Below, one piece after another: positions 45,418-50,695 of a stretch of 64,000 nucleotides of DNA. The number at the start of each line of letters is the position of its first letter. Position 1 is the first letter of the stretch. Below the pieces are notes generated by a model. That model saw only the letters and a list, made by a program, of their open reading frames with translations. It was not told the origin of the DNA and searched no databases. Source of the stretch: Variovorax saccharolyticus (GTDB lineage Bacteria; Pseudomonadota; Gammaproteobacteria; Burkholderiales; Burkholderiaceae_C); contig NZ_JASZYT010000006.1 of the NCBI RefSeq assembly GCF_030316765.1, forward strand, positions 1-64,000, written 5' to 3'. The position numbers and the translations under genes are program-made.

Positions 45418-45594
45418 TCACCACTCGCCGAGTTCTCTCACGCGTTGGTCGAGATCCATGCGCCCGAGGCGATCCGGCGCTTGCCGGCGGAAAATCAGGG
45501 CGCCGAGACGCCTCGCCACGGCGAGAGCCAGCGGATCGCGCGGCTTGGCTGGCCGCACGACGATCGTGCGAATCGGGGTGTTGCGTCTGCGCAT
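45418..45594 (-). CDS. 58-aa basic protein encoded between tRNA genes
   Basis: MRRRNTPIRTIVVRPAKPRD opens a 58-aa, Arg-rich (about 14 Arg) product that ends LDQRVRELGEW. AGGAG lies 5-6 bp before ATG 45594, and the gene exactly fills the space between tRNA-Asp and tRNA-His, stopping 4 bp from the latter. The charge suggests RNA binding. No family recognised. Reality rests on the ribosome site, the fit and the amino-acid composition. Confidence 0.6.
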   Translation of the reverse strand: MRRRNTPIRTIVVRPAKPRDPLALAVARRLGALIFRRQAPDRLGRMDLDQRVRELGEW

Positions 45595-45619
45595 GGCGGC
45601 TCCTGTGATGACGTTGAAT

Positions 45620-45695
45620 TGGCGTTCCGCAGGGGAGTCGAACCCCTGGCTTCCTCCTGGACAGGGAGGCACTCTGGCCACTGAGTTAGCGGAAC
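45620..45695 (-). tRNA. tRNA-Asp (GTC), noncanonical
   Basis: Acceptor GTTCCGC/GCGGAAC, D stem ACTC/GAGT, anticodon stem CCTCC/GGAGG with loop CTGTCCA, T stem AGGGG/CCCCT, G73 and encoded CCA. All stems pair perfectly. The anticodon loop reads C32 T33 G34 T35 C36 C37 A38: a pyrimidine at 37 is unusual for any decoding tRNA, where A or G is expected. Confidence 0.85.
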
Positions 45696-45701
45696 AAGGT
45701 C

Positions 45702-45777
45702 TGGTCCGTGCGGCAGGTTTCGAACCTGCGGCCTCGTGCTCCCAAAGCACGCGCGCTGCCTGCTGCGCCACACACGG
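45702..45777 (-). tRNA. tRNA-Pro (TGG)
   Basis: Acceptor CCGTGTG/CGCACGG, D stem GCGC/GCGC, anticodon stem CGTGC/GCACG with loop TTTGGGA (anticodon TGG), T stem GCAGG/CCTGC, A73, encoded CCA. Structurally intact, though it differs from the CGGGGTG acceptor I expect of housekeeping tRNA-Pro. Confidence 0.92.
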
Positions 45778-45789
45778 GAAAACTGAAGA

Positions 45790-45866
45790 TGGCGTCTCGT
45801 GCGGGGGTCGAACCCGCGATCTTCGGGATGAAAGCCCGATGTCCTTGGCCACTAGACGAACGAGAC
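45790..45866 (-). tRNA. tRNA-Glu (TTC)
   Basis: Acceptor GTCTCGT/ACGAGAC, D arm TTCGTCTAGTGG typical of Glu, anticodon stem TCGGG/CCCGA with loop CTTTCAT, T stem GCGGG/CCCGC, G73, encoded CCA. D arm keeps Glu identity while the acceptor differs from the usual GTCCCCT. Confidence 0.92.
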
Positions 45867-45879
45867 GAAAAGAGAAAGT

Positions 45880-45956
45880 TGGTGCCCCAGGGGAGAGTCG
45901 AACTCCCAGGATTCCGCTTCTGAGGCGGACACGTCTGCCGGTTCCGTCACCGGGGC
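45880..45956 (-). tRNA. tRNA-Leu (CAG) without the long variable arm
   Basis: Acceptor GCCCCGG/CTGGGGC, Leu-like D arm GACGGAACCGGCAGACG, anticodon stem TCCGC/GCGGA with loop CTCAGAA (anticodon CAG), T stem GGGAG/CTCCC, A73, encoded CCA. The variable region is only five bases (ATCCT), so the gene is 77 nt; bacterial tRNA-Leu is a type II tRNA of about 85-87 nt. First tRNA of the array. Confidence 0.88.
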
Positions 45957-46200
45957 TTGAATGATCCATTTCGGTTGTGGCCTCACGCGATGGGCAACGC
46001 GTCGCGCGCGCTGCCCCGTCGACATCGCTGCACAGGGGTGATCGAGCCCCTGCACATCCCGCCAGGCCGTCCACGCGGCTGATCCCTGGCGGTGGGGTGA
46101 AGTCACACCCGAAATGGAGCGGGCACCGGGCGCAAGGCCCGAGGTCCGCATCTTGCGAAGCGGCGATCCGGTCCAGTGTCCGGTCGCGCCTCGCGGCAAA
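45957..46200 (-). ncRNA. hairpin-rich leader between boxA and the tRNA array
   Basis: No credible ORF. On the minus strand several strong stems follow one another: GGGC/GCCC near 46130-46140, GGGTG/CACCC at about 46096-46111, the 8-bp pair CCGCCAGG/CCTGGCGG (46059-46066 and 46085-46092), and GCAGGGG/CCCCTG near 46030-46055. It lies between a boxA and tRNA-Leu, so it may be a leader that is processed away or a separate structured RNA. Some stems look like degraded tRNA T arms (GGGGCTCGATCACCCC), suggesting former tRNA genes. Confidence 0.4.
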
Positions 46201-46213
46201 TTCTTAAAGAGCA
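46201..46213 (-). promoter_or_regulatory. boxA antitermination site of the tRNA array
   Basis: On the minus strand TGCTCTTTAAGAA matches the boxA consensus TGCTCTTTAACAA at 12 of 13 bases. BoxA recruits NusB/NusE to keep polymerase going through structured RNA. It lies between the terminator of the upstream small gene and the hairpin-rich leader of the tRNA array, the right place for a stable-RNA operon. Confidence 0.65.
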
Positions 46214-46256
46214 TCCACCGGGGTTGAACCTCGGTGCGTGCAGCGCGATCACTGCA

Positions 46257-46295
46257 GAAAAACAAAAAGGCCCGGAACCTTTCGGTGTCCGGGCC
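46257..46295 (-). terminator. rho-independent terminator
   Basis: On the minus strand GGCCCGGA (46288-46295) pairs with TCCGGGCC (46269-46276) around a CACCGAAAGGT loop and is followed by TTTTTGTTTTT. It lies after the 64-aa gene and before boxA, so it either isolates the two units or acts as a gate to the tRNA array. Confidence 0.85.
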
Positions 46296-46324
46296 TCTGC
46301 AATAGAGAGCTTCGAGGTACGCGC

Positions 46325-46519
46325 CTACGCGCTCCCTCCACCCGGTGGCACTTGATCCTCATACGCCTTGGCCCACAAGCTGGCTTGCGTGGCGTGCATG
46401 GGGTTCAGGCGCAGATCGAATTTCGACGGCAGGTTGCCGAGGTCGTGGCACGACGAGACGCGCACGAACGTCCGGCCCGATGCGGGTCGAATGCTGGTGT
46501 GGCTCAGGGATGCGTTCAC
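46325..46519 (-). CDS. 64-aa protein of unknown function
   Basis: GTG 46519 with CAGGA six bases upstream opens MNASLSHTSIRPASGRTFVR, continuing through CHDLGNLPSKFDLRLN to PPGGGSA, 64 aa. It is placed 50-60 bp after a good promoter (TTGACG-N17-TACAGT) and right before a strong terminator, which supports a real monocistronic gene. Divergent from the HTH regulator gene. No family recognised; a small regulator, toxin or structural protein are all possible. Confidence 0.6.
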   Translation of the reverse strand: MNASLSHTSIRPASGRTFVRVSSCHDLGNLPSKFDLRLNPMHATQASLWAKAYEDQVPPGGGSA

Positions 46520-46575
46520 GTTGGTTCCTGCTTGCGTTGATGAAATTCGTGCGGCTCGTGCCGCGAAGGAAGTGG

Positions 46576-46604
46576 ACTGTAAATAGTCTTTACTGTGACG
46601 TCAA
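46576..46604 (-). promoter_or_regulatory. promoter with overlapping operator for the 64-aa gene
   Basis: On the minus strand -35 TTGACG (46599-46604) and -10 TACAGT (46576-46581) are 17 bp apart. A palindrome GTAAA-TAGTC-TTTAC (46579-46593) covers the spacer and -10, ideal for repression by the divergent HTH protein. Binding is inferred. Confidence 0.65.
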
Positions 46605-46650
46605 CAGGCTCGACAATCTTTTCCTGTCTCGTTGTTGTTGTTTTTGAACA

Positions 46651-47034
46651 GTGCTCCCTCTCACCGTCCTCCGTCGCCGCAATGCGCTGCTGCTCCATCG
46701 GCGCTTTCTCGAACAGGCGATCGCCGCCGGCCTGCCGGCCAAGGGGCTGGACCAGGCCTTCGCGAAGAAGCTTGAGATCTCGCCCAGCATGTGGAGCCAG
46801 ATCAAGAGTTCGCGGCCCATCGGCGACATCCTGGCGCGGCAGATCGAGCGGCACTGCGATGTCGATGCCGGTTGGCTCGACAGAGAGGACCTGGTCGCCG
46901 ATGCGCCGGATCCGGCGGAGGAGCGCTTCATCGCTGCTGCGCGGCAGGCTTGGCGGGGGGCCAATGCGAAGGGGAAGCGGGAGCTGAGTCGCGCGCTCCG
47001 AGCAATCACGCTCGGACAAGCGCCATTGCCTTAG
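46651..47034 (+). CDS. HTH (Xre-like) transcriptional regulator
   Basis: 127 aa from GTG 46651. Helix-turn-helix at about residues 30-65 (FAKKLEISPSMWSQIKSSRPIGD), followed by ILARQIERHCDVDAGWLD as in phage-type Cro/CI-like proteins, and a basic C-terminal helix. Divergent from the 64-aa gene with a palindrome over that gene's promoter, so it is the likely repressor of the unit and perhaps of the tRNA/rtcB transcript. No clear ribosome site; the mRNA may be nearly leaderless. Confidence 0.75.
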   Translation: MLPLTVLRRRNALLLHRRFLEQAIAAGLPAKGLDQAFAKKLEISPSMWSQIKSSRPIGDILARQIERHCDVDAGWLDREDLVADAPDPAEERFIAAARQAWRGANAKGKRELSRALRAITLGQAPLP

Positions 47035-47091
47035 CCTCGTTGAGGCCCCTCAGCCCACGCCCTGTACTGCGCCCGTCACGTCAAAAAAGAG

Positions 47092-47169
47092 GCGTGATCG
47101 GGTTTGACAGCCCGTGCAATCACTGCGGACCAAAGCCGCAGTTCAATCACGCAGGACCTGCGGCTTTTT
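47092..47169 (+). terminator. terminator with competing antiterminator hairpin (P4-immunity-like)
   Basis: GCCGCAG (47135-47141) pairs with CTGCGGC (47158-47164) before TTTTT, a rho-independent terminator. The same CCGCAG strand can instead pair upstream: ACTGCGG (47122-47128) with CCGCAGT (47136-47142), enclosed by GCGTGAT (47092-47098) with ATCACGC (47146-47152). The two folds exclude each other. This resembles the immunity/ICD regions of P4-like satellites, where a short RNA controls termination; identity with that system is inferred. Confidence 0.6.
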
Positions 47170-47327
47170 CGTTCGCGCCTCCATTTTTGGCGGCTCGGAC
47201 GGGAGGGCGCGAGCCCTGCCGGTTTCACGCAAGTGGTTGCCCGGTCTGTCAACCCGTTCGAGCTGCCGCCCTCGATTGACAGCGAGTGCGGCGGTTGCAG
47301 CAAAGCGCAATCACTTGGAGGTTTCAC

Positions 47328-47681
47328 ATGGCTGATTCCGCTCCTGCATTCGCGCCATCTCCCCAGCGTTCCACGTCTCGCAGCATTCGCGATCCAGTCG
47401 CCACCGAGGCGCTCGCACCGCGCCCGAACAGCGCAGCATCGCTCGCCTTCAAGGCGCAAGCCGAACTGGACCACCTGTGCGACGTCCAACTCGCCTACGC
47501 TTGCATCGAACAGCTGCTCGATCCGGACCGCTCGAGTGACGACGAGGAGATCCAGATCCACGCCACGCGCAGTCAGTTCAGCGCCCTGTTGAGGCTGCTC
47601 AACGGGGAGTTGAAGCAGCGTGTCGAGTCTGTCGATGCCGCGCTGCAGTCGGTGCGCGACGTCTTGAAGAGCGGTGCCTGA
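47328..47681 (+). CDS. conserved hypothetical protein of the mobile region
   Basis: 117 aa from ATG 47328, which has TTGGAGG seven bases upstream. Ser/Pro-rich N-terminus (MADSAPAFAPSPQRSTSRS), then a helical part with LDHLCDVQLAYACIEQLL and ALLRLLNGELKQRVESVDAA. The helical part resembles short uncharacterised proteins common in Ralstonia and Cupriavidus mobile DNA. It follows the attenuator-like region directly, so its expression probably depends on it. Confidence 0.65.
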   Translation: MADSAPAFAPSPQRSTSRSIRDPVATEALAPRPNSAASLAFKAQAELDHLCDVQLAYACIEQLLDPDRSSDDEEIQIHATRSQFSALLRLLNGELKQRVESVDAALQSVRDVLKSGA

Positions 47682-47733
47682 CAGGCACTTCCTCCGGTTG
47701 ACCCAGACGTGGCGTTCCGTTATTTATGCAGTT

Positions 47734-47759
47734 GTTGATTTTTATATAAAAAAAGCAAC
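47734..47759. promoter_or_regulatory. A/T-rich inverted repeat upstream of abiEi
   Basis: GTTG-N18-CAAC flanking ATTTTTATATAAAAA lies 11 bp before the AbiEi start, in a stretch far richer in A/T than the genome. AbiEi antitoxins are known to repress their own promoter by binding inverted repeats. The exact site is inferred. Confidence 0.4.
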
Positions 47760-47769
47760 ATACTGCGAC

Positions 47770-48387
47770 ATGGCCAGCCACTCCCAAAGCACCCAGGAAG
47801 ACGCCATCCTCGCGCTAGCAGCAGAGCACCCGCTGCTGCGGGCACGCGAACTGCGCGAGCACGGGCTGCCGACGATCGCACTCAGCCGACTGGTGGGCGC
47901 CGGCAAGCTCGAACGCGTCGCTCGCGGCGTCTACAGCCGGCCGGGGCGCGCAATCAGCGAGCATCGCTCGTTGGCCGAGATTGCGCTGCGCGTCCCGCGC
48001 GGTGTGGTGTGCCTGCTGTCGGCGCTGCGCGTGCACGGGATCGGTACGCAAGCCCCCTCCGAGGTCTGGCTGGCCCTTCCGTCCAACGTGCCCGCCCCAC
48101 GCATCAACCAGCCGGCCCTGCGCGCGATCCGCATGTCCGGTCCGGCGCTCACCGAGGGCATGGAGCATGTGCTGATCGACGGCGTGCAGGTTCCAATCTT
48201 CAACGCTGCGAAGACCGTTGCCGACTGCTTCAAGTACCGCAACAAGATCGGCCTGGACGTGGCCCTCGAGGCACTGCATGACGGCTGGGCGCAGCGCAAG
48301 CTGACCATGGACGCGCTCTGGCACCACGCGAGCGTCGATCGGGTCGCCAATGTGATGCGCCCCTATCTCGAAAGCATCACCCTATGA
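47770..48387 (+). CDS. AbiEi-type antitoxin / type IV toxin-antitoxin system protein
   Basis: 205 aa. N-terminal winged helix (HPLLRARELREHGLPTIALS, RLVGAGKLERVARGVYSRPG) and C-terminal AbiEi_1 domain (GVVCLLSALRVHGIGTQAP, FNAAKTVADCFKYRNKIGLD). AbiEi neutralises the nucleotidyltransferase toxin AbiEii and represses the operon. I start at ATG 47770; the longer open frame overlaps the preceding gene. The stop overlaps the start of a truncated abiEii (ATGA). Confidence 0.87.
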   Translation: MASHSQSTQEDAILALAAEHPLLRARELREHGLPTIALSRLVGAGKLERVARGVYSRPGRAISEHRSLAEIALRVPRGVVCLLSALRVHGIGTQAPSEVWLALPSNVPAPRINQPALRAIRMSGPALTEGMEHVLIDGVQVPIFNAAKTVADCFKYRNKIGLDVALEALHDGWAQRKLTMDALWHHASVDRVANVMRPYLESITL

Positions 48388-48458
48388 GCCGCAATGTCGC
48401 CGCGTCTGTTCGAGCGCGCCTCAAGCAGTGCGCGGACTCGTCAAGGGAGAATTTCAAT
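48384..48458 (+). pseudogene. abiEii toxin remnant (N-terminal 25 codons)
   Basis: MSRNVAASVRARLKQCADSS followed by RENFN is the standard AbiEii N-terminus, starting in the usual ATGA overlap with abiEi. After residue 25 the sequence no longer resembles a nucleotidyltransferase and the GSFARG-type active site is absent. The toxin is therefore deleted while the antitoxin is intact. Confidence 0.8.
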
Positions 48459-48717
48459 GCTCGACCTCAACGGCGAGAGAAACGACGCCGCCACAGTAGA
48501 GGAACTCTGGGACGCAGACACTGCCGCGGTGAAGGCGCCCGAGCCAACGACGTTCGCTGCCTTCATCGCCTGGCTGACGGCCCGGGGCGCGCAGCGCCGG
48601 CTGATCGCGCTGATGGCGGAATTCGGCGCGATGGCAGGTTCGCGCCGCATCGAGTTCCTGCACCTCACGCTGCCGCAGATCGACAGCATCGCTGGCGGGA
48701 TCCGGACCATACACTGA
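48457..48717 (+). CDS. small hypothetical protein
   Basis: 86 aa from ATG 48457, with AAGGGAGA eight bases upstream: MLDLNGERNDAATVEELWDA, then an amphipathic helical part (FAAFIAWLTARGAQRRLIAL, FLHLTLPQIDSIAGG). It lies exactly between the abiEii break and the integrase remnant and overlaps the latter's presumed reading frame at its end. Could be real or a chance frame in rearranged DNA. Confidence 0.45.
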   Translation: MLDLNGERNDAATVEELWDADTAAVKAPEPTTFAAFIAWLTARGAQRRLIALMAEFGAMAGSRRIEFLHLTLPQIDSIAGGIRTIH

Positions 48718-48925
48718 CACCGGTCTTGCTTCGACCTGGCAGCGAGCGATAGAAGACAAGGTGATCGCGCGCCGGTTCACCTTTCACGAGCTGCGGGCCT
48801 ACTACACCACGCAGCACAAGGCTCAATATGGCGCGCTGCCCGAGATGCATGCGGAAGCGAAGACAACGGCGCTAGGGTACGACCGATCGCGAGTATCGGT
48901 CGGAAAGGTCTCTAGGGCCACTCCA
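48704..48925 (+). pseudogene. tyrosine integrase, C-terminal remnant
   Basis: In one frame GPYTDTGLASTWQRAI leads to RRFTFHELRAYYTTQHKAQY and then ATTALGYDRSRVSV. These are the HxLR box and the catalytic-tyrosine region (TTARxYDRS-like) of phage/island tyrosine recombinases. The catalytic N-terminal two-thirds are missing and no start is available; the frame is open from at least 48704 to 48958. It shows that a mobile element integrated here and then decayed. Confidence 0.8.
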
Positions 48926-49361
48926 AGTGGAACCGGCGCCGGGGTCCGTCAATCGTGAGCATGAGCGTGCTCAGCACATCTCGACCCAGCAAGCCGTCGA
49001 ATCCTTCGTTGTGAAACTCCCGCCCCAGCACCTCTAGCGCACGGATGTGATGAGGTCTGTCGCCGAATCCAGGCGCGCAAATGCGAAGACTAGCGCCGTA
49101 GGTATTGCACGCCGCCCCGGTCACGTCAGTAGTGATCGTCCGAACCGGCGCGGCGCCGCTCACGGGGATGTTCAACGATCGCATGTGTATCTCTGCGACG
49201 GTTGTGGTATCCGCCCCCGTGTCTATCAACATCTGCACGGTAATCGGTGGAGGGATGTTCATCCCTTGGGACATCATCCATTTCTGGAGCGGCTCGCTCA
49301 GACCGACCTGGACGTCCACGATAGGCCCACGGGCGCCGAATGGACCTCGGATAGCCGGCAC
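48912..49361 (-). CDS. retropepsin-like aspartic protease family protein
   Basis: 149 aa. Retroviral-type aspartic protease fold with the active-site triad LIDTGAD at about residues 45-51 and the C-terminal GLLGRDVLSTLMLTIDG, the family's second hallmark. No membrane segment. Start is GTG 49361, sharing its G with the TAG stop of the upstream gene (TAGTG), so translation is coupled. Bacterial members are of unknown substrate and often sit with a small partner gene, as here. Confidence 0.8.
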   Translation of the reverse strand: MPAIRGPFGARGPIVDVQVGLSEPLQKWMMSQGMNIPPPITVQMLIDTGADTTTVAEIHMRSLNIPVSGAAPVRTITTDVTGAACNTYGASLRICAPGFGDRPHHIRALEVLGREFHNEGFDGLLGRDVLSTLMLTIDGPRRRFHLEWP

Positions 49362-49594
49362 TAGCCTAGATCGCGAGTGAAATGAGCGGCAGCAAGATCC
49401 TCGGTCACCTTCTTGACGAAGAATCGCTCAAGTCCGAATTTTTGATATGCCCAGTCGAGCGCGCCCTCGTAGGTTCTCGCGTAGTGAACTGGGTCAGCGC
49501 CTCGAATAACCACAAACTGGCCGTCATGCTTTGTCAGCATCTCAGGCAACCGTGCGCAATAGGTCTGAAACTCCGTCTGGAGGTCAACCGTCAT
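49361..49594 (-). CDS. small partner protein of the aspartic protease
   Basis: 77 aa: MTVDLQTEFQTYCARLPEML, then KHDGQFVVIRGADPVHYART and GALDWAYQKFGLERFFVKKV. The pattern (gene product holding a hydrophobic strand then YEGALxWAYxxFG) matches small DUF5678-like proteins that pair with retropepsin-like genes. First gene of a two-gene unit, stop overlapping the next start. Confidence 0.7.
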   Translation of the reverse strand: MTVDLQTEFQTYCARLPEMLTKHDGQFVVIRGADPVHYARTYEGALDWAYQKFGLERFFVKKVTEDLAAAHFTRDLG

Positions 49595-49658
49595 AGCGAC
49601 TTCCGAAACCGTTCATGTGATCTCCTCTTGGCAAGTTGTAAACCGGCTGCCCACAAGG

Positions 49659-49667
49659 TTATCCACA
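49659..49667 (+). promoter_or_regulatory. perfect DnaA box in the island border
   Basis: TTATCCACA lies in the 236-bp gap upstream of the aspartic protease pair, about 65 bp after its first start codon and near the tRNA-Phe terminator. It is the second perfect box in the window. Single, so not an origin. Confidence 0.5.
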
Positions 49668-49789
49668 GCCACCGCACTGAATCTACATCCAGCAGGGAGC
49701 CAAATCAATCAGAGATTTCGCCGCACCATCACGATCATTGCTTGCATGCCGCGAAATAGACGAATTCCCACGACGGGAATAAAACGACA

Positions 49790-49822
49790 AAGGCGCTACA
49801 ACTTTGAAAGTTGTAGCGCCTT
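49790..49822 (-). terminator. perfect 16-bp hairpin after tRNA-Phe
   Basis: AAGGCGCTACAACTTT and its exact complement AAAGTTGTAGCGCCTT flank a single base. On the minus strand it lies 9 bp after tRNA-Phe and is followed by TTGTCGTTTTATT, a fair terminator; the flanking A/T on both sides could let it work in both directions. Confidence 0.8.
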
Positions 49823-49830
49823 GTGAAATA

Positions 49831-49906
49831 TGGTGGCCTGGGGCGGAATCGAACCACCGACACGCGGATTTTCAATCCGCTGCTCTACCAACTGAGCTAC
49901 CGGGCC
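49831..49906 (-). tRNA. tRNA-Phe (GAA)
   Basis: Cloverleaf with D stem GCTC/GAGC, anticodon stem GCGGA/TCCGC, anticodon loop TTGAAAA, T stem GGTGG/CCGCC, A73 and encoded CCA. The acceptor GGCCCGG/CCAGGCC carries one C5-A68 mismatch. The 3' end faces the island, and tRNA 3' ends are standard attachment sites for the integrase family whose remnant lies 1 kb away. Confidence 0.95.
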
Positions 49907-49924
49907 AAGGTGTGCAGCCTGCGA

Positions 49925-50620
49925 TTATACAGCGCTTCTGCGCCCTCTGGAAAGATCGACGCCAAGTTGCTTGAGTTTTCTGTACAGATGGGTGCGCTCG
50001 AGGCCGGTCTTCTCGGCCACTCGGGTCATCGAACCGTTCTCCATCGCCAGGTGGAACTCGAAGTACGCCTTCTCGAAGCCGTCGCGTGCATCGCGCAGCG
50101 GGCGGTCGAGGTCGAAGCTCTGGGTCGATTGCGGGCCGAGGTCGGCCGCCGGCATGATCGGTGCCGCCGGCACCAGGCTGGTGTCGCCGACCGTGGTCAC
50201 GACTGCAGCAAAGCTGCTCGCAGGCGGGACCACGCTGGCGGCCGCGCGGCGGGCGCTTTCGCGGGCCAGTCCCTGCTCGACCGCCTTCAGCAGCTTCTGA
50301 AGCGTGATGGGTTTCTCGAGAAAGGCGAAGGCGCCGATGCGCGTCGCATCGACCGCGGTGTCGATGGTCGCATGGCCGCTCATCATGACCACCGGCATGC
50401 TCAGCAGGCCGGCCGCCGACCACTCCTTGAGCAAGGTCACGCCGTCGGTGTCGGGCATCCAGATGTCGAGCAGGACCAGGTCGGGACGGGCCCGCTGTCG
50501 CGCGGCACGGGCCTCGGCCGCGTTCTCGGCGAGTTCCACGTTATGGCCTTCGTCATTGAGAATTTCGAAGAGCAGGTCCCGGATGCCCAGCTCGTCGTCG
50601 ACCACGAGGATGTTTGCCAT
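49925..50620 (-). CDS. response regulator, NtrX-like but without the AAA+ domain
   Basis: 231 aa. Receiver domain with acidic pocket DD at 8-9, phospho-acceptor Asp52 in LLDIWMPD and the conserved lysine in LEKPI; then an unstructured Ala/Pro-rich linker and a C-terminal Fis-type helix-turn-helix (MTRVAEKTGLERTHLYRKLK). NtrX proteins normally have a sigma-54 activator AAA+ domain between these; here it is absent, so it cannot activate sigma-54 directly. It follows the NtrY-like kinase gene in the same direction. Confidence 0.88.
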   Translation of the reverse strand: MANILVVDDELGIRDLLFEILNDEGHNVELAENAAEARAARQRARPDLVLLDIWMPDTDGVTLLKEWSAAGLLSMPVVMMSGHATIDTAVDATRIGAFAFLEKPITLQKLLKAVEQGLARESARRAAASVVPPASSFAAVVTTVGDTSLVPAAPIMPAADLGPQSTQSFDLDRPLRDARDGFEKAYFEFHLAMENGSMTRVAEKTGLERTHLYRKLKQLGVDLSRGRRSAV

Positions 50621-50695
50621 GTGTGCTTGAGTTGTGCGCGTTGTAGTTAGAGTGATCGGTCCGTTTGACGGTCCACTGCCGCGCGCCGCGAGCGC

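Noticed and set aside
45338..45964. 208-codon plus-strand frame over the tRNA array
   Set aside because: It is antisense to five well-folded tRNA genes and shows tRNA-derived composition only.
46095..46115. Additional intact tRNA in the leader
   Set aside because: Hairpins resemble T arms but no complete cloverleaf with acceptor and anticodon could be built.
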